From contig CP137680.1 in NCBI GenBank assembly GCA_037976565.1, positions 25,431,403 to 25,495,402 of the forward strand: a DNA stretch of 64,000 nt, read 5' to 3'. This DNA is from Mesocentrotus franciscanus (Eukaryota > Echinodermata > Echinoidea > Camarodonta > Strongylocentrotidae). The position numbers were made by a program, and so were the translations under genes. The notes beneath the pieces are model-generated. The model was given only the letters and a program-made list of their open reading frames with translations, did no database searches and had not been told where the DNA came from. Below, in pieces: positions 1-11,321 of this stretch (position 1 is its first letter; every line of letters begins with the position of its first letter).

Positions 1-396
1 AAATAATATTTTAAGAAAACCTTGAACCACCATGAGTTTGGTGTCATATGAAAGAAAATTAAATTATCAACATTTTGATATCTATTTCAACGAAATTAGG
101 ATTAATTAACATCGCAAAATTAAGTAAAAAACATGATTTTGGGTGATTGTTTTCGAAATATTGAATTTTATCAAAAAAGATTAGTTTCCATATATCGAAA
201 TCGGAGAAGTGCATTTTTTAATAACTTTCCAGGAATTTGCTTATGTACAAAGACAATATCCTGTGCAAGGGAGAGGTTTATATATCTTTTCAATAAAAAG
301 TTATAGCAATCCAAAGTTATTGATTTGATTTCCACAAAAACAACATTTTTGCCCACATGTGTATTAACTGTATGCATATACGTGCATTAGTGTATT

Positions 397-840
397 AAAG
401 GTACTATGTCCATTTGCAGGCCCCAAAAATGAAAAGGTTAAATTCCAATGGCATTTGAAAGACAATACTAATATAGAACTTCCCTAAAAAAAGGGGGGGG
501 GCTTGAAAATGTCTTTAAGTGGGAAAATAACGACTATTAGTTGTCGAATCGACTTAGGAGATATAGAGCCAGGAAGTAATAGTCTGATTTTTCAGACCAT
601 TGTACCGAATGGTCGTACGTTTTATGCTGCGCAAAGATTCAATCAATTTAATTTTGGCCATTACTAGAAGTGGGTTATTGATGTAGACAAATTCTCAGGT
701 ACCCTTTACAGCTCATTTTATGTATGTTATTACCAAAGATGAAAAAAAGCCAGTCAGTCACTCAATAGTGTCTGACAGTGAAGTCTAGCAAGTAAACTGG
801 TTTCCTTGCATAATTAGGAATTGAATATTAGGACACTGCT
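397..840 (+). mobile_element. TTAAAGG-ended MITE, copy 1 (3' truncated)
   Basis: Begins TTAAAGGTACTATGTCC and matches three later copies in this window (17611, 61039, 61608). The last ~95 bases, including the right terminal inverted repeat, are missing after attaggacactgct. Full copies are about 540 bp and end GGGACATAGTATCTTTAA, the complement of the left end apart from one or two mismatches. No transposase is encoded, so it is non-autonomous. Confidence 0.8.
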
Positions 841-2110
841 CCCGTACTATAAGCTTCATTACGACATATGCGCTGAAGTCTGACTGTTTAAATGTATTGT
901 ATAATAGCCATTTACTTACCCTGTAATTAAGAAACCTTCTCAAGAAAGAAAAGCATAAAAGTATTTGCAAGAATCCTACAACCTATTTGGCCAGGAAAAA
1001 ATTCGTTGAGTATCTCATTTCAACAGGCGGTCCATAATTGGGGCATTGAAGCCAGAAAATATTGTTTGTTGTGATCCTTAAAATATCTAAAAGTGGGAGA
1101 TCTCGAAATTAGTACGAATGCAGGAAACAATATCCAGCATCGATCGCTAAATTGTGAGTATTCTTCATATATTTGTGGTGGCCAAACGAGTCTCCTTGTT
1201 TTTAACAGATCCACTCTGTTATGCAGGCATATCCAGTTTAAATACACGTATGAGGAACATTCCTTGTTTGTCAAAATAAAATAAATGACAGTACTTTAGA
1301 AGCCGGTACGTATCTCTAAAGATCACTGGACTGGACTTTCAGAAGCGTCGATCATAAAATTTGATATGAATTGCAAGTTAGATGCCTTCACAGTTTGTAT
1401 ATATAACGGCAAAACATCGGTCAAAACCTTATCAAATTGCTCCATAAATCAGAAACTGTGACGTTAGGCGAAAATGTTGCCTTGGTATACGTCAAATATA
1501 TGCTCGATCGTATAAGGAGGATGTTACAGAACGTATACAATCGCTTCTTTCCGAAGGAAGTGGTATTTCCACCGTGACAAACAAATCATAAACTTGACTG
1601 TCTAGGCCAGATGTGGACAGTAAATCATGATAAAATCTCAGAGTTCCGCGGTGAACAAATGCAGAGCGACCTTTACTGTGTCTCTTGCCTTTCTGCGAAG
1701 TAGACGATTATGGGATGCACTCAGCGTGTTGCGATAGCAACGCCGCAGGGGGTGTTGGGAAAAGGAGCGATGGAAAAGAGTGACTGTAGTTGCATCCCCA
1801 ATGGTGTTTAAATGCATGTGAATGTAGCCTCAGCCATTTTGTGAATGTGTTGAGGGTGGATTTCTTTTCGGTACAAAACATTGTCGGCATTTATTTTTCG
1901 TCCGACCCTTACCCTATTCCCAGGCGCGGATACACGAGATTTGGGTCGTTTTCAGGTCGGAACTAGCCCTTATTCGTGTTTTAGGCCGATGATCGCTCTA
2001 CACTAGGGCGTACATTAAGTTACAACGTTCAAAAGTATGTCAGGACTCAGTTAGCTTCAGGTCCATCTATCAAATCATCATGCCAGCCGTTACACAATGT
2101 AAGGTGTCTA
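841..2110. other. Unassigned intergenic DNA
   Basis: Only short open frames without family resemblance are present (for example 1093-1284 plus and 1708-1890 minus). I see no splice-consistent exon, RNA gene or clear repeat boundary here. Confidence 0.4.
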
Positions 2111-2119
2111 AATTTAAAG

Positions 2120-2740
2120 TAAGGCAAAAAAAATGCCCCTTTTTCCATAGAAAAGGTGCCCCCTTTTACTTTAGATAAACGCGCCTTTTTGATATAATTA
2201 TATTTCTTATCTAGAGCTTTCATGGGTTATCCTGTTCAAGCTGACTTTTTTTGTATCTGTTATTATTGTATATGTTAGAAGCTTGTCGAATAAAAATCAA
2301 TCAAATATCTGTTCAGTCTTTCATGGTTAAATTGTGTTTAAAACCCCATCAGAATTGTTTTTTCTCCTCTTTTTAAGATGTAGTTTTTCGCACTGCGGTC
2401 TCACAAGTCTAAAACATTTTGGTGGCTCGCTTCGCTCTCTCGCAAATAAATATATTCAGACCATCACACCCAAGGGCAAAGTATGATGCCTACTCAGTAT
2501 ATCGGACCATGCAGGGAGGTGAGACAATAGTCTCACCCCTGGACCATGTAAAGAGAGACACAAACATTGAAATCATCCCTGATAATATAATCACAATGTA
2601 GGGGTATATACCAATGTCTAAAAATGGCACATTTTCACTTAAAACTTTCCCTTTGTAGGTGCCCCGTTTTTCAGAAAGTGCCCCTTTTTGTTGGTACCCC
2701 TTCCCCCACTTTGTTAGACGCTCCACCGCCCCTGGATAAT
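2120..2740 (+). repeat. 'gtgcccctttt' repeat, copy 1
   Basis: Contains recurring gtgcccctttt-type words and a long block (gatataattatatttcttat..., tctttcatgrttaaattgtg..., accatgtaaagagagacacaaacattg) that recurs at 15300-16230. It ends near cgctccaccgcccctgga, a motif seen at the same place in the other copy. It is probably the remains of a transposable element; no coding capacity was recognised. Confidence 0.6.
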
Positions 2741-4341
2741 GGGTGGGATATTAACTTATCATCTCATTGCTTAATAAAGTGTGAAGAACATTAATGTAAG
2801 CAATCAAGTAATGTGTTATATAGTGGGTAGATGGCTAGATGCAAAGTACTCTAGCCTCATGAATAATCAATTCATAACAAAAAACAGTACGCCATAGCTA
2901 AAATGTAGTTTGTAGGTCCACATCTTGACCGTTATCGTCAATATTCGCATCACCCCCTTAAAAAAACAATTGCACAATATATGCCGCCTGGTGGTGATGC
3001 GGATTTTTTTCAGCCTCCCAAAAGTTTTTGCTCATTACGCCACTGGCTATACGCAACATATTTTTCATTGATCTTACAGTTTATGCCGTGCTAGTATAAT
3101 AGAGACGGATAATTTGATAGGACACTCAATTGTGTTACACCGGCGTAATATCCATGCGGACTGCACACATAGTCCCGCTTCTTGTCTTTACAGGAGAACC
3201 TCCTAGAAATTCAAGGCTTATCATAAATTTATGTTGGAAAAAGTCACAGATTTTAAACGATATCCTGGCAAAAAGTATACACCAAGTCGCACCAAATCAG
3301 CTTCTGAGGGGGGCACATCCCCCCCTCAAACCCCATGTCCGCGCAAGCGCCAGCGCTAAACGCGCGAATTGCCCCCCTCGCCGCCCTGCCTATTCCAACA
3401 TTCTAGCAACACCCCACTTGGCGCTATCTGGTAGATTTTGATCGCTTCTTGCCTTCTTGTAAACCGATTTCGGGGGAAATAACACTAGCGTGTCCAGGGG
3501 GTTGAAGCCCCCCTCACGTGAGTACCCAAAGGGGGAACAGAAAGGAAGAAAGAGGGAAGAAAGATTTAAGAAAGAAAAAGATAGATTAATGCTTCCTTTA
3601 GAGACCAACGATTTAAAAACGTAAATAAATTCTGAGTCGTGCATTGTCCTTCCAGTTATAGTTAGGTAGACAGAAGGGTCCAACAGGGAAATGGTGTTCA
3701 CCTGTTTGTTTTTTGTGTTTTTCTTTCGTTTTTTTAAAGCGAATTCCTATGGAAATTTTGATGCTGAAAACGATGGTACTGACTGATGTTTTTAAATCGC
3801 GATTTAAATCGCCCCGATTTTTTTTTTTTTGATTGGTGATTTAAATAACTTTCATAGACTTGTGTGTTGAATATTTTATTTTTGGTAATATCTTTAGTAA
3901 AAAGTGAATTTGTCCTACTTTTGCACAAATTTGTGCTACTTTATCATGTAATTGTTGTAGTTTAAAACCTAGGCCCATCACTATCAGTGATGCCAACACA
4001 TTAAAAGCTCATATTGAGTTTTTTTAATGCTTTTTCTATGTATGTATTTTTTAAATATTATTTATTCCTTTATCCTTTCTTTCACTTTCCTAATTTTATT
4101 CCTTATTTTTTCACTTTCTTTTAACTTTTCTTCTATTTTTCGTTATGTTATTGTAAGGGATAAAATATCACTCATAATTTCTAGTCATATATAATATATT
4201 TAACCCTGCATCCTCAGAAGTTCAATAACCTAAGAGGAGACTGTTTACCTCTTGTGTACACTCCTTATTAGCCAAGGCTCTTTCATTGGAAATGGCCGTC
4301 CTTTACAATGCATCCCTTTTAGTCTTTAGTTCTCTTTTCCC

Positions 4342-4365
4342 CTCTCTCTCTCTCTCTCTCTCTCT
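4342..4365 (+). repeat. (CT)n microsatellite
   Basis: About twelve CT dinucleotides in a row within a pyrimidine-rich stretch. Confidence 0.9.
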
Positions 4366-4432
4366 TTCACTCCTCAGTGGTCTTCTTCAGACACACTCCT
4401 AGTTACCCCTTTCTATGAGTCAACAAATATTA

Positions 4433-4634
4433 GGGACTTTTAGATTTGCACGACGAGAACGTGGACTGCTACGTGGACATCCTTTTAAGGCAATGTGACG
4501 TCCTTTTAAGGCACACTGCCGTCCTTTTAAGGCACACTGCCGTGCACTGCCAGTGCCTTAAAAGGACGTCACATTGCCTTAAAATGATGTCCACGTAGCA
4601 GTCCACGTTCTCGTCGTGCAAATCTAAAAGTCCC
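4433..4634. mobile_element. Near-perfect hairpin (foldback) element with 5-bp target duplication
   Basis: Starts GGGACTTTTAGATTTGCACG and ends with its exact complement. The arms of about 90 bases differ at only a base or two. It is flanked on both sides by TATTA (4428-4432 and 4635-4639). Between the arms are three tandem copies of gtccttttaaggca. There is no coding capacity. The pattern is that of a small non-autonomous cut-and-paste element. Confidence 0.85.
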
Positions 4635-4977
4635 TATTATGAGTCACTAGGTCATAGCACATATCTCTAGTACTAGTAGTATATATAGTTTGTGAAATAA
4701 CAAATCTAAGTTCTTCTTTTGGTCCTCACCCCCTTCAGGTGATGATTCAACAGTGAATGCCCCTGCATATTAAAGGCATAACAGAGGAGTGGCTGCTCAT
4801 AACTACATTTATACTGTATATAGAACCGTCGCATCTTCTAATATCTTCAATAAATATGCCATCTTGACATTCTTTACATTCTTCGTCTGGAGTCATGTGT
4901 ATGTCTAGTTAACACTCGCCATATTATCCACGCTACGAGAGCTACCAACTCTAATATTTATCAGAGTGTTAGTTACA

Positions 4978-6929
4978 TTATTAGGTGGGCTGTATATAAT
5001 ACAGACCACCTTATGTTTTCGTTAGAATTGCCTTTATTATTTATTTATTTATTTATTCTTTATTTATTAGGTGGGCTGTATATAATACAGACCACCTTAT
5101 GTTTTCGTTAGAATTGCCTTTATTATTTATTTATTATTCTTTATTTATTTTTCTTATTTCCACCCACTTTTTTGTTAGCAAGATAATTTGAAAATGGCTA
5201 AATCAAATGCCTTGAAATTTGGCACACATATGTATAGGCATATGGACAAAGCAAAATAACGTTTTCAACCTTGACCTTGACTGATGACGTCATCTAGGCG
5301 CCATTTTGTAAAATTTTCTGAAAATCTACTCATGATCATATCTTCATAACGGAAAGTCATTTCTCATTCATATTTACCATGATTAAGGTCAATATCCGTC
5401 CGGTCAATTTCAGGTCAAAAAACGCGCGCATGCGTACGTCCGCGCGTTAGCGCGCGCAAATTTTAAAATGCTCAAAATCGTCTCAAATTCATTTTGCATA
5501 CGTTTCAGGCCATTTTAAGCATTTTATAAAATCGCGCACACGCGCATGCGCGCGCGTTTTCGCGCGTACTGGCATTTTGCAACATAGAATCGCCAAATTT
5601 TCTTTGTCATCATATTTGGCACATTTTTCTAAGCATTTTGATACCTTGTTTACCTTTTTTGACCATTAATAACGCAATGAGCGTCCGTTCAAGAAACATG
5701 TCCGTGCGCGCGAGCTCTTGTAATACATAGCATATATGGGCAAAAACATGCCTATACAAAATTCATTGTAACTCTTCAGAATGGATGGGAACTCCCAATT
5801 TTTTTCATATTTGGATAGATTATGAGTCGGAGATATGATTTCATGTCTCATTTGACCCTCAATTAACTCATGACGTCATCATAATGGCCTCCGAACTCAA
5901 AATTTCAATTTGCATATTATGACGTCAGCATATTTTTGGAAAATTGATTGTATCTCTGTAAATATTGATCGATTTTCTTCCAAATTTTGATATGTTCTAG
6001 CTGAGACAATTTCTACAAATGCAGTCACACGATTTTTCATTTTGACAAAGGCATCATGGCGTATTTTTGCGATTAAAGGAGGCATGTCAATTTTTCACAT
6101 TTTGCGTGTATTCTCTATGGGACATGACTTTTTTCAAAACTGGATTCTACATTCCAGTCTTTTTGAGCAATATCTCGTCGTTTTAGCTTGTTTTCTGCTG
6201 AGCTTCGAGTATGTTGTAGCTGAGACAATAAGCTATCACAGGTGTGCCCTTTATTTTTCGATCAGATGCCGGGATCATGCTCATATTTCACTTGCAAAGT
6301 GGGATTTGAGAATTCCATTTTCCGTTCACGTGTAATGTCTATGTGGATTATTTTGGTATAGTGGTCATAGCACTTGCCTCCCATTCCGGCGACCCAAGTT
6401 CGATTCCTGGTGGGTCAATTTTTTTTTTTTTTTTGCCGTCGTTTTGAATTTGATTTTATGATCTTCTTCGACTATTATAACATATTATCATATACTATCA
6501 CAAACAATGTAATAAAATGCCTAATTTTGCGTGTTATATCTATGGGAGAAATATGTCAATCGTTTGAGTACAACCTTATGGGAAATCTGAGTCCTTGTCG
6601 TGTATTAATTTTTTATTCATAGTTGGATAGAGTATGAGTCGGAGATATGATTTCTTATAAAAACAAAATCTAGAAAATGCATATTTCATTTTGATATTTA
6701 GATTTGAGGGTCAAAGGTCAAATATACTGTACATGGTTTCTCTAAAACCATGCATTGTATAGACTTGAAATTTGGCACACTAATAGACCTGAATATGGAT
6801 TATTTCAAAAATAAGGTCAAATCATGCCAATGTTATCTTAACTACTTAGTATGTCACTAAACATGTGTGGCATGCACTTGGAACAGCCCACCTATACTTG
6901 TTATTAACAAGTATTACATGTCTAGTTTT
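4978..6929 (+). mobile_element. AGGTGGGCTGT-ended repeat, copy 1
   Basis: The left end AGGTGGGCTGTATATAATAC occurs twice (4983 and again about 88 bases later), showing a small internal duplication. The right end is ACAGCCCACCT at 6883-6893, the complement of the left, followed by tatacttgttattaacaagtatt. The interior is non-coding, with TGACGTCA-like words and CpG-rich CGCGCGCATGCG blocks. It is about 90% similar to the next copy. Confidence 0.75.
6354..6434 (+). pseudogene. tRNA-like sequence with Pol III boxes and a T-run, inside the repeat
   Basis: TGGTATAGTGG (6354-6364) fits the tRNA A-box consensus and AGTTCGATTCC (6397-6407) fits the B box. Between them, cttgcctcccattccggcg resembles a Gly(CCC)-type anticodon arm. 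A run of about sixteen T follows, as in a Pol III terminator. The would-be acceptor stem (attattt versus gtgggtc) does not pair, so this is a tRNA pseudogene or SINE head and not a working tRNA. Confidence 0.6.
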
Positions 6930-8524
6930 TCTTATTTCCACCCACTTTTTTGTTAGCAAGATAATTTGAAAATGGCTCAATCAAATGCCTTGAAATTTGG
7001 CACACATATGTTTAGGCATATGGACAAAGCAAAATAAGGTTTTCAACCTTGACCTTGACTGATGACGTCATCTAGGCGCCATTTTGTGAAATTTTCTGAA
7101 AATCTACTCATGATCATATCTTCATAACGGAAAGTCATTTCTCATTCATATTTATCATGATCAAGGTCAATATCCGTCCGGTCAATTTCAGGTCAAAAAC
7201 GCGCGCATGCGTACGTCCGCGCGTCAGCGCGCGCAAAATTTCAAATTGCTCCAAATCGTCTCAAATTCATTTTGGATACGTTTTAGGCCATTTTAAGCAT
7301 TTGTCAAAAAATCGCGCACACGCGCATGCGCGCGTTTTCGTGCGTAACGCCATTACACAACATAGAATCGCCATTTTTTTCTTTCATGATATTTCACATT
7401 TTTTCCAAACAATTTGATACCATGTTTATCTCTTTATGACCATTAATAACGGAATGAGCGTCCATTCAATATAAATGTCCGTGCGCGCGAGCTCTTGTAA
7501 TACATAGCATATATGGGCAAAAACATGCCTATACAAAATTCATTGTAACTCTTCAGAATGGATGAGAACTCCCAATTTTTTTTCATATTTGGATAGATTA
7601 TGAGTCGGAGATATGATTTCATGTCTCATTTGACCCTCAATTAACTCATGACGTCATCATAATGGCCTCTAAACTCAAAATTTCAATTTGCATATTATGA
7701 CGTCAGCATATTTTTGGAAAATTGATTGTATCTCTGTAAATATTGATTGATTTTCTTCCAAATTTTGATATGTTTTAGCTGAGACAATTTTCTACAAATG
7801 CAGTCACACGATTTTTCATTTTGACAAAGGCATCATGCCGTATTTTTGCGATTAAAAGAGGCATGTCAATTTATCTAATTTTACGTGTATTCTCTATGGG
7901 AGGTGACTTTTTCTGAAATCTTCATCTACATTCCAGTCTTGTTTGAGCAATATCTCGATTATTTTTGCTCGATTTTCTGCCAGCTTCGGATATGTTGTAG
8001 CTGAGACAATTCTCTACACGGGATGTGACATTTTTTTTTTTAATCAGATAATGAGATCATGGTGATATTTTAAGTACAAAATGTGATTTGAAAATCCCAT
8101 ATTCCGTATACGTGTAATATCTATGTGAGGTATTTTGGTATATTGGTCGCAATTGACTTGAAACGTTGCATGTTAATATAAAAGGTAAGAAAAAATATTT
8201 CATATAAAAACACAAAATCGAGAATATGCATATTTTATTATGTTATTTAGATTTTAAGGTTAGAGGTCAAATATACTGTACATGGTTTCTCTAAAACAAT
8301 GCTTTGTATAGACATGAAATTTGGCACACTTATAGACCTGAATAAACGGATTATTTCAAAAAATAAGGTCAAATCATGCCAATGTTATCTTAACTTCTTA
8401 GTATGTAAATAAGGGTCAAAGGTCAAACATTTCACTGATGACTATCTCACTAACCATGTGTGGTATGCACTAATTGGAACAGCCCACCTATACTTGTTCC
8501 GAAACAAGTATTACATGTCTAGTT
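6930..8524 (+). mobile_element. AGGTGGGCTGT-ended repeat, copy 2 (left end missing)
   Basis: Aligns with copy 1 from ttcttatttccaccc through ACAGCCCACCT (8479-8489) and the tatacttgttc...aacaagtattacatgtctagtt tail. It lacks the left AGGTGGGCTGT end and the tRNA-like insert, though both copies share attttggtata just before the point of divergence. The head-to-tail placement suggests a local tandem duplication. Confidence 0.75.
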
Positions 8525-8925
8525 ATTTGTTTCTATGCTTCTTTCATCTCTTCTTCTCTAATTTCCTATGTATTTCTTTGTTTTTCTACTTTTTTTGTAT
8601 ATCTCTCTTTGTGTTATTCTCGTTTTAATCATTCCACGATTTTATCTTTTCTTCCTACCTTTCCTTATTATTATGTTGTTATTATCCTTCTTTCATCTTT
8701 TTAATTTTTTAATTTCATCATGATATTATGTTACTACTTTTATGTTTTCTTCTATCTATTCCAAATATTTTTCTTAAATCTATTAACCTCGCGCTGTTTC
8801 CAATTTTTGTCCTTATCCTTCTATCAGTTTCTCTTTTTATATTTCCTTATGTTATTCTATTTTAAATACTATCATCGTTTCTCTATTTGTCCATACGTTA
8901 ACCTTTGTTTTTGACATTCCATCAT
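8525..8925 (+). repeat. T/C-rich low-complexity tract
   Basis: The plus strand is dominated by T with scattered C and A (ttctttcatctcttcttctctaa and similar). This yields artefactual open frames rich in Phe, Leu, Ser and Tyr. No gene is supported. Confidence 0.6.
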
Positions 8926-8934
8926 TTCTAAGCC

Positions 8935-9640
8935 TCGATCCGTCCGTCCGTCCCGCTTTAAATCTTAAGGACTACTTAACTCAGGCAACCTTGATGAAAG
9001 TATGTATCACAATAGGAAGACGATATGATTAGGTTTTGGGGGTAAGTAGGTCAAAGATCAAAGGTTATAGAGGTAGAGGTGTTGTGGTCCGCGGTTCGAG
9101 TCCCGCCGCGGCACTAATGTCCTTTGGCAAGACATTGATCTACATTTGCCACACTCAACCCAGGTGAGGTAAATGGGTACCTGGTAGGATTATTCCTTGA
9201 AATGCACTGTGCGCTGATAACGGCTGCCGGAGCTAAAGCTAGGGTAATAATTTCCAAAGCTCTTTGGAAGCGCATAGAGATGTTATTTCATAACGTATTA
9301 TGTGCTATACAAGAACTGAACTATTATTATTATTATTATAATTTATTTATTGCAGATTTTAGCCTCATTATCGCGCGAAATGTCGAGGTGTAAACGTCAA
9401 ACTTGGCACTAGTATGTATCACCATAGGAAGACGATCTGACTTAGGGGGTAAATAAGGTGAAAGGTCAAAGATCATATGATACTGTCAATTTTCATGAAA
9501 TATCAGGGTTTTAGCCCTGTTACTGCAATGCAGTGAACTTAAAATCTGTAACCGTTAGTATGCATCAATGTATAGGGAGCAAAGTGATCATAATTTGGGA
9601 TCGTCAGGTCAATGGTCAAAGGTCGTAAAGATTAGTTGAC
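8935..9640 (+). repeat. Tandem 'gtatgtatca...aaggtcaaa' repeat, split by the SINE
   Basis: Units near 9000, 9413 and 9560 share gtatg(t)atcac.ataggaag..., followed by AAGGTCAAAGATCA-like words. cgtccgtccgtccc marks the start near 8940. The structure resembles the other (TCCG)n-headed tandem elements at 41.4, 47.3, 53.2 and 58.0 kb. Confidence 0.5.
9080..9345 (+). mobile_element. tRNA-derived SINE, copy 1
   Basis: Contains a perfect B box, GGTTCGAGTCC, at 9093-9103. It is followed by a body (cactaatgtcctttggcaagacattgatct..., caacccaggtgaggtaaatggg) and a (ATT)n tail near 9322-9340. The same body occurs at 32609-32826. The A box is missing, so the copy is 5' truncated. It interrupts a repeat whose gtatgtatcac(a/c)ataggaagacga unit occurs on both sides. 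Confidence 0.75.
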
Positions 9641-9649
9641 AATTGTAAG

Positions 9650-11040
9650 TATAGGCTTCTTGTTCTCATCGTGATATTCCATTTTTTAAATTTGTGTTAA
9701 TTTTTATTTTTTTAATCTGATTGAAATTATTAAAAAATCTGATTTAAAAAGATCCAACCCTGAAAGCATTTCTTCCTCTCATTCATTTAGCAAATTAAAC
9801 ATGATAATATGGATGAGGCCATCACGATCTTTCCTTATCCACTACTGTAGGCCAATACAAATCATTTTGGAACTTATAGCCAATTTGATTACCTTAATAA
9901 AAACAAATTCAATACAATTTTGAACTTCGAGTTAATCTCTTTATATAAAAATTGCTGGATTCGTTTCTTATTTTCCATGATAGGATTCTTTACAGTTAAT
10001 GCAAATCATTCTCATGACCTCAGCTACGCGAAAAGTTTTAATCGCACATGTCTTTGGTTTAAAAAAGAAAGGTTTTGTGCTTCTAAAATTAGGGTTTTGA
10101 ATTTGCAAGAAATGATGATCCGGTACAAATGCGAATAGCCCTTTTTTGCAATAAATGAATTGGATTAAGTTTTGTCTTCGCACATCTTGCCCGAACAATA
10201 TTACAATAAGTAATATCTGGAAGTACCATTGTATTATACAATACAAACAAAATATTTTGAGTATTTTTTTTTAAATTTTACAAATAATTCCTATACATTT
10301 AGATATAGATGTTTTGATATAATTCAAAGGGTCATTCCATGTTAGACATTTATCTATACTCACTCAGAGAAACCTAGAGTTACGCTTCTGCTCTAATGGC
10401 AAGTTATCAATCAACAAGTTAATTGTCATATCTGCAGCTCGGTGTGCATTGGGGTGGTTGAAGTGTATAAAATAAAAATTTAAACCATGTGGACACTTTT
10501 GGTAACTCCAAATTCAAAGTATTCATTATAGTTAGGTACACAGACGGCTCCAACAGGGAAATGGTGTTCATATAATTTTTAATGCGGACTTTGAAGTAAA
10601 ATTTAATGTTGAAAACGATGCCACTGACCGATTTTTTGTTTTAATTCGTGCCCAAAATGCCCAAATTATATATTTTAGGGGCCCACCAATGTCTTCATGC
10701 ATTCCAGAACACTTATTTTGGCTGAAAAAAATTGTTTGGTGTAGAAAACCCATTGTGAGCAATAGTAAAATATGATATAGGTTAAGACCCTAAGAAAAGT
10801 ACAGGGGGTCTGAAGTTGCTCCAAAAGGGCCCAAGAAGATCAGCAACTTTAACCGGCTTTGATAGCCAAATATGTCCCGTGTACCCAAAATCTTATTTTA
10901 AGGGACCAAATGTAACATGAGTGATTCAGGAGCATCCAAATACAGTTAGGTGATACGTTTTCTTCCTACATACATGTGTAATTGTGTTAAACTAAAGGTA
11001 CTTGTAAATTCAACCAATATCACATCATTTTCTGGGAACT
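9650..11040. other. Unassigned intergenic DNA with repeat fragments
   Basis: A fragment at about 10530-10575 (ttaggtacacagac.gctccaacagggaaatgg) also occurs at 3660-3705, so both are pieces of one dispersed repeat. No exon-like or RNA features were found. Confidence 0.4.
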
Positions 11041-11046
11041 TGACGG

Positions 11047-11321
11047 CAGGGGCGGATCCAGCCGGCGGCGAGGGCCCAATTCGTGAGAAAATATTTAGCG
11101 GCGAATAAGCAGGGAGGGGGTAATGAGCACTAATTTTTTTGTTTTGTTGCACAACGGGGGGGGGGTAGTGAGCACTATTTTTTCTCAACACCCTCCCCCT
11201 TGAGCAACAAAAAAAAATGGTGAAATTGTAGTTACCATTGTTATCTTTGTTTTTTGTTGTTTTGTTGTTGCCTGGGGTGGGGGCCCGTGCCCCCCATGCT
11301 CCCACCCTGGATCTGCCACTG
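11047..11321. mobile_element. CAGGGGCGGATCCAG-ended MITE
   Basis: Left end CAGGGGCGGATCCAG; right end CCTGGATCTGCCACTG, its near complement. The flanks cTTGACGG and tTTGACGG share seven of eight bases, consistent with an 8-bp target duplication. The inside is G/C-homopolymer rich. Similar ends recur near 16590, 17175, 18290, 18960, 24742 and 25062. The 8-bp duplication suggests hAT-type mobilisation. Confidence 0.7.

Noticed and set aside
1..396. A possible partial gene at the window edge
   Set aside because: Only a 68-codon AT-rich frame is present on the minus strand, without conserved features or splice sites.
3130..3701. Two opposing 103-codon frames
   Set aside because: Both overlap C- and G-run repeat ends and dispersed fragments; neither resembles a known protein.
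8474..8914. Hydrophobic frames that could be membrane proteins
   Set aside because: The hydrophobic appearance is a by-product of T-rich low-complexity DNA.
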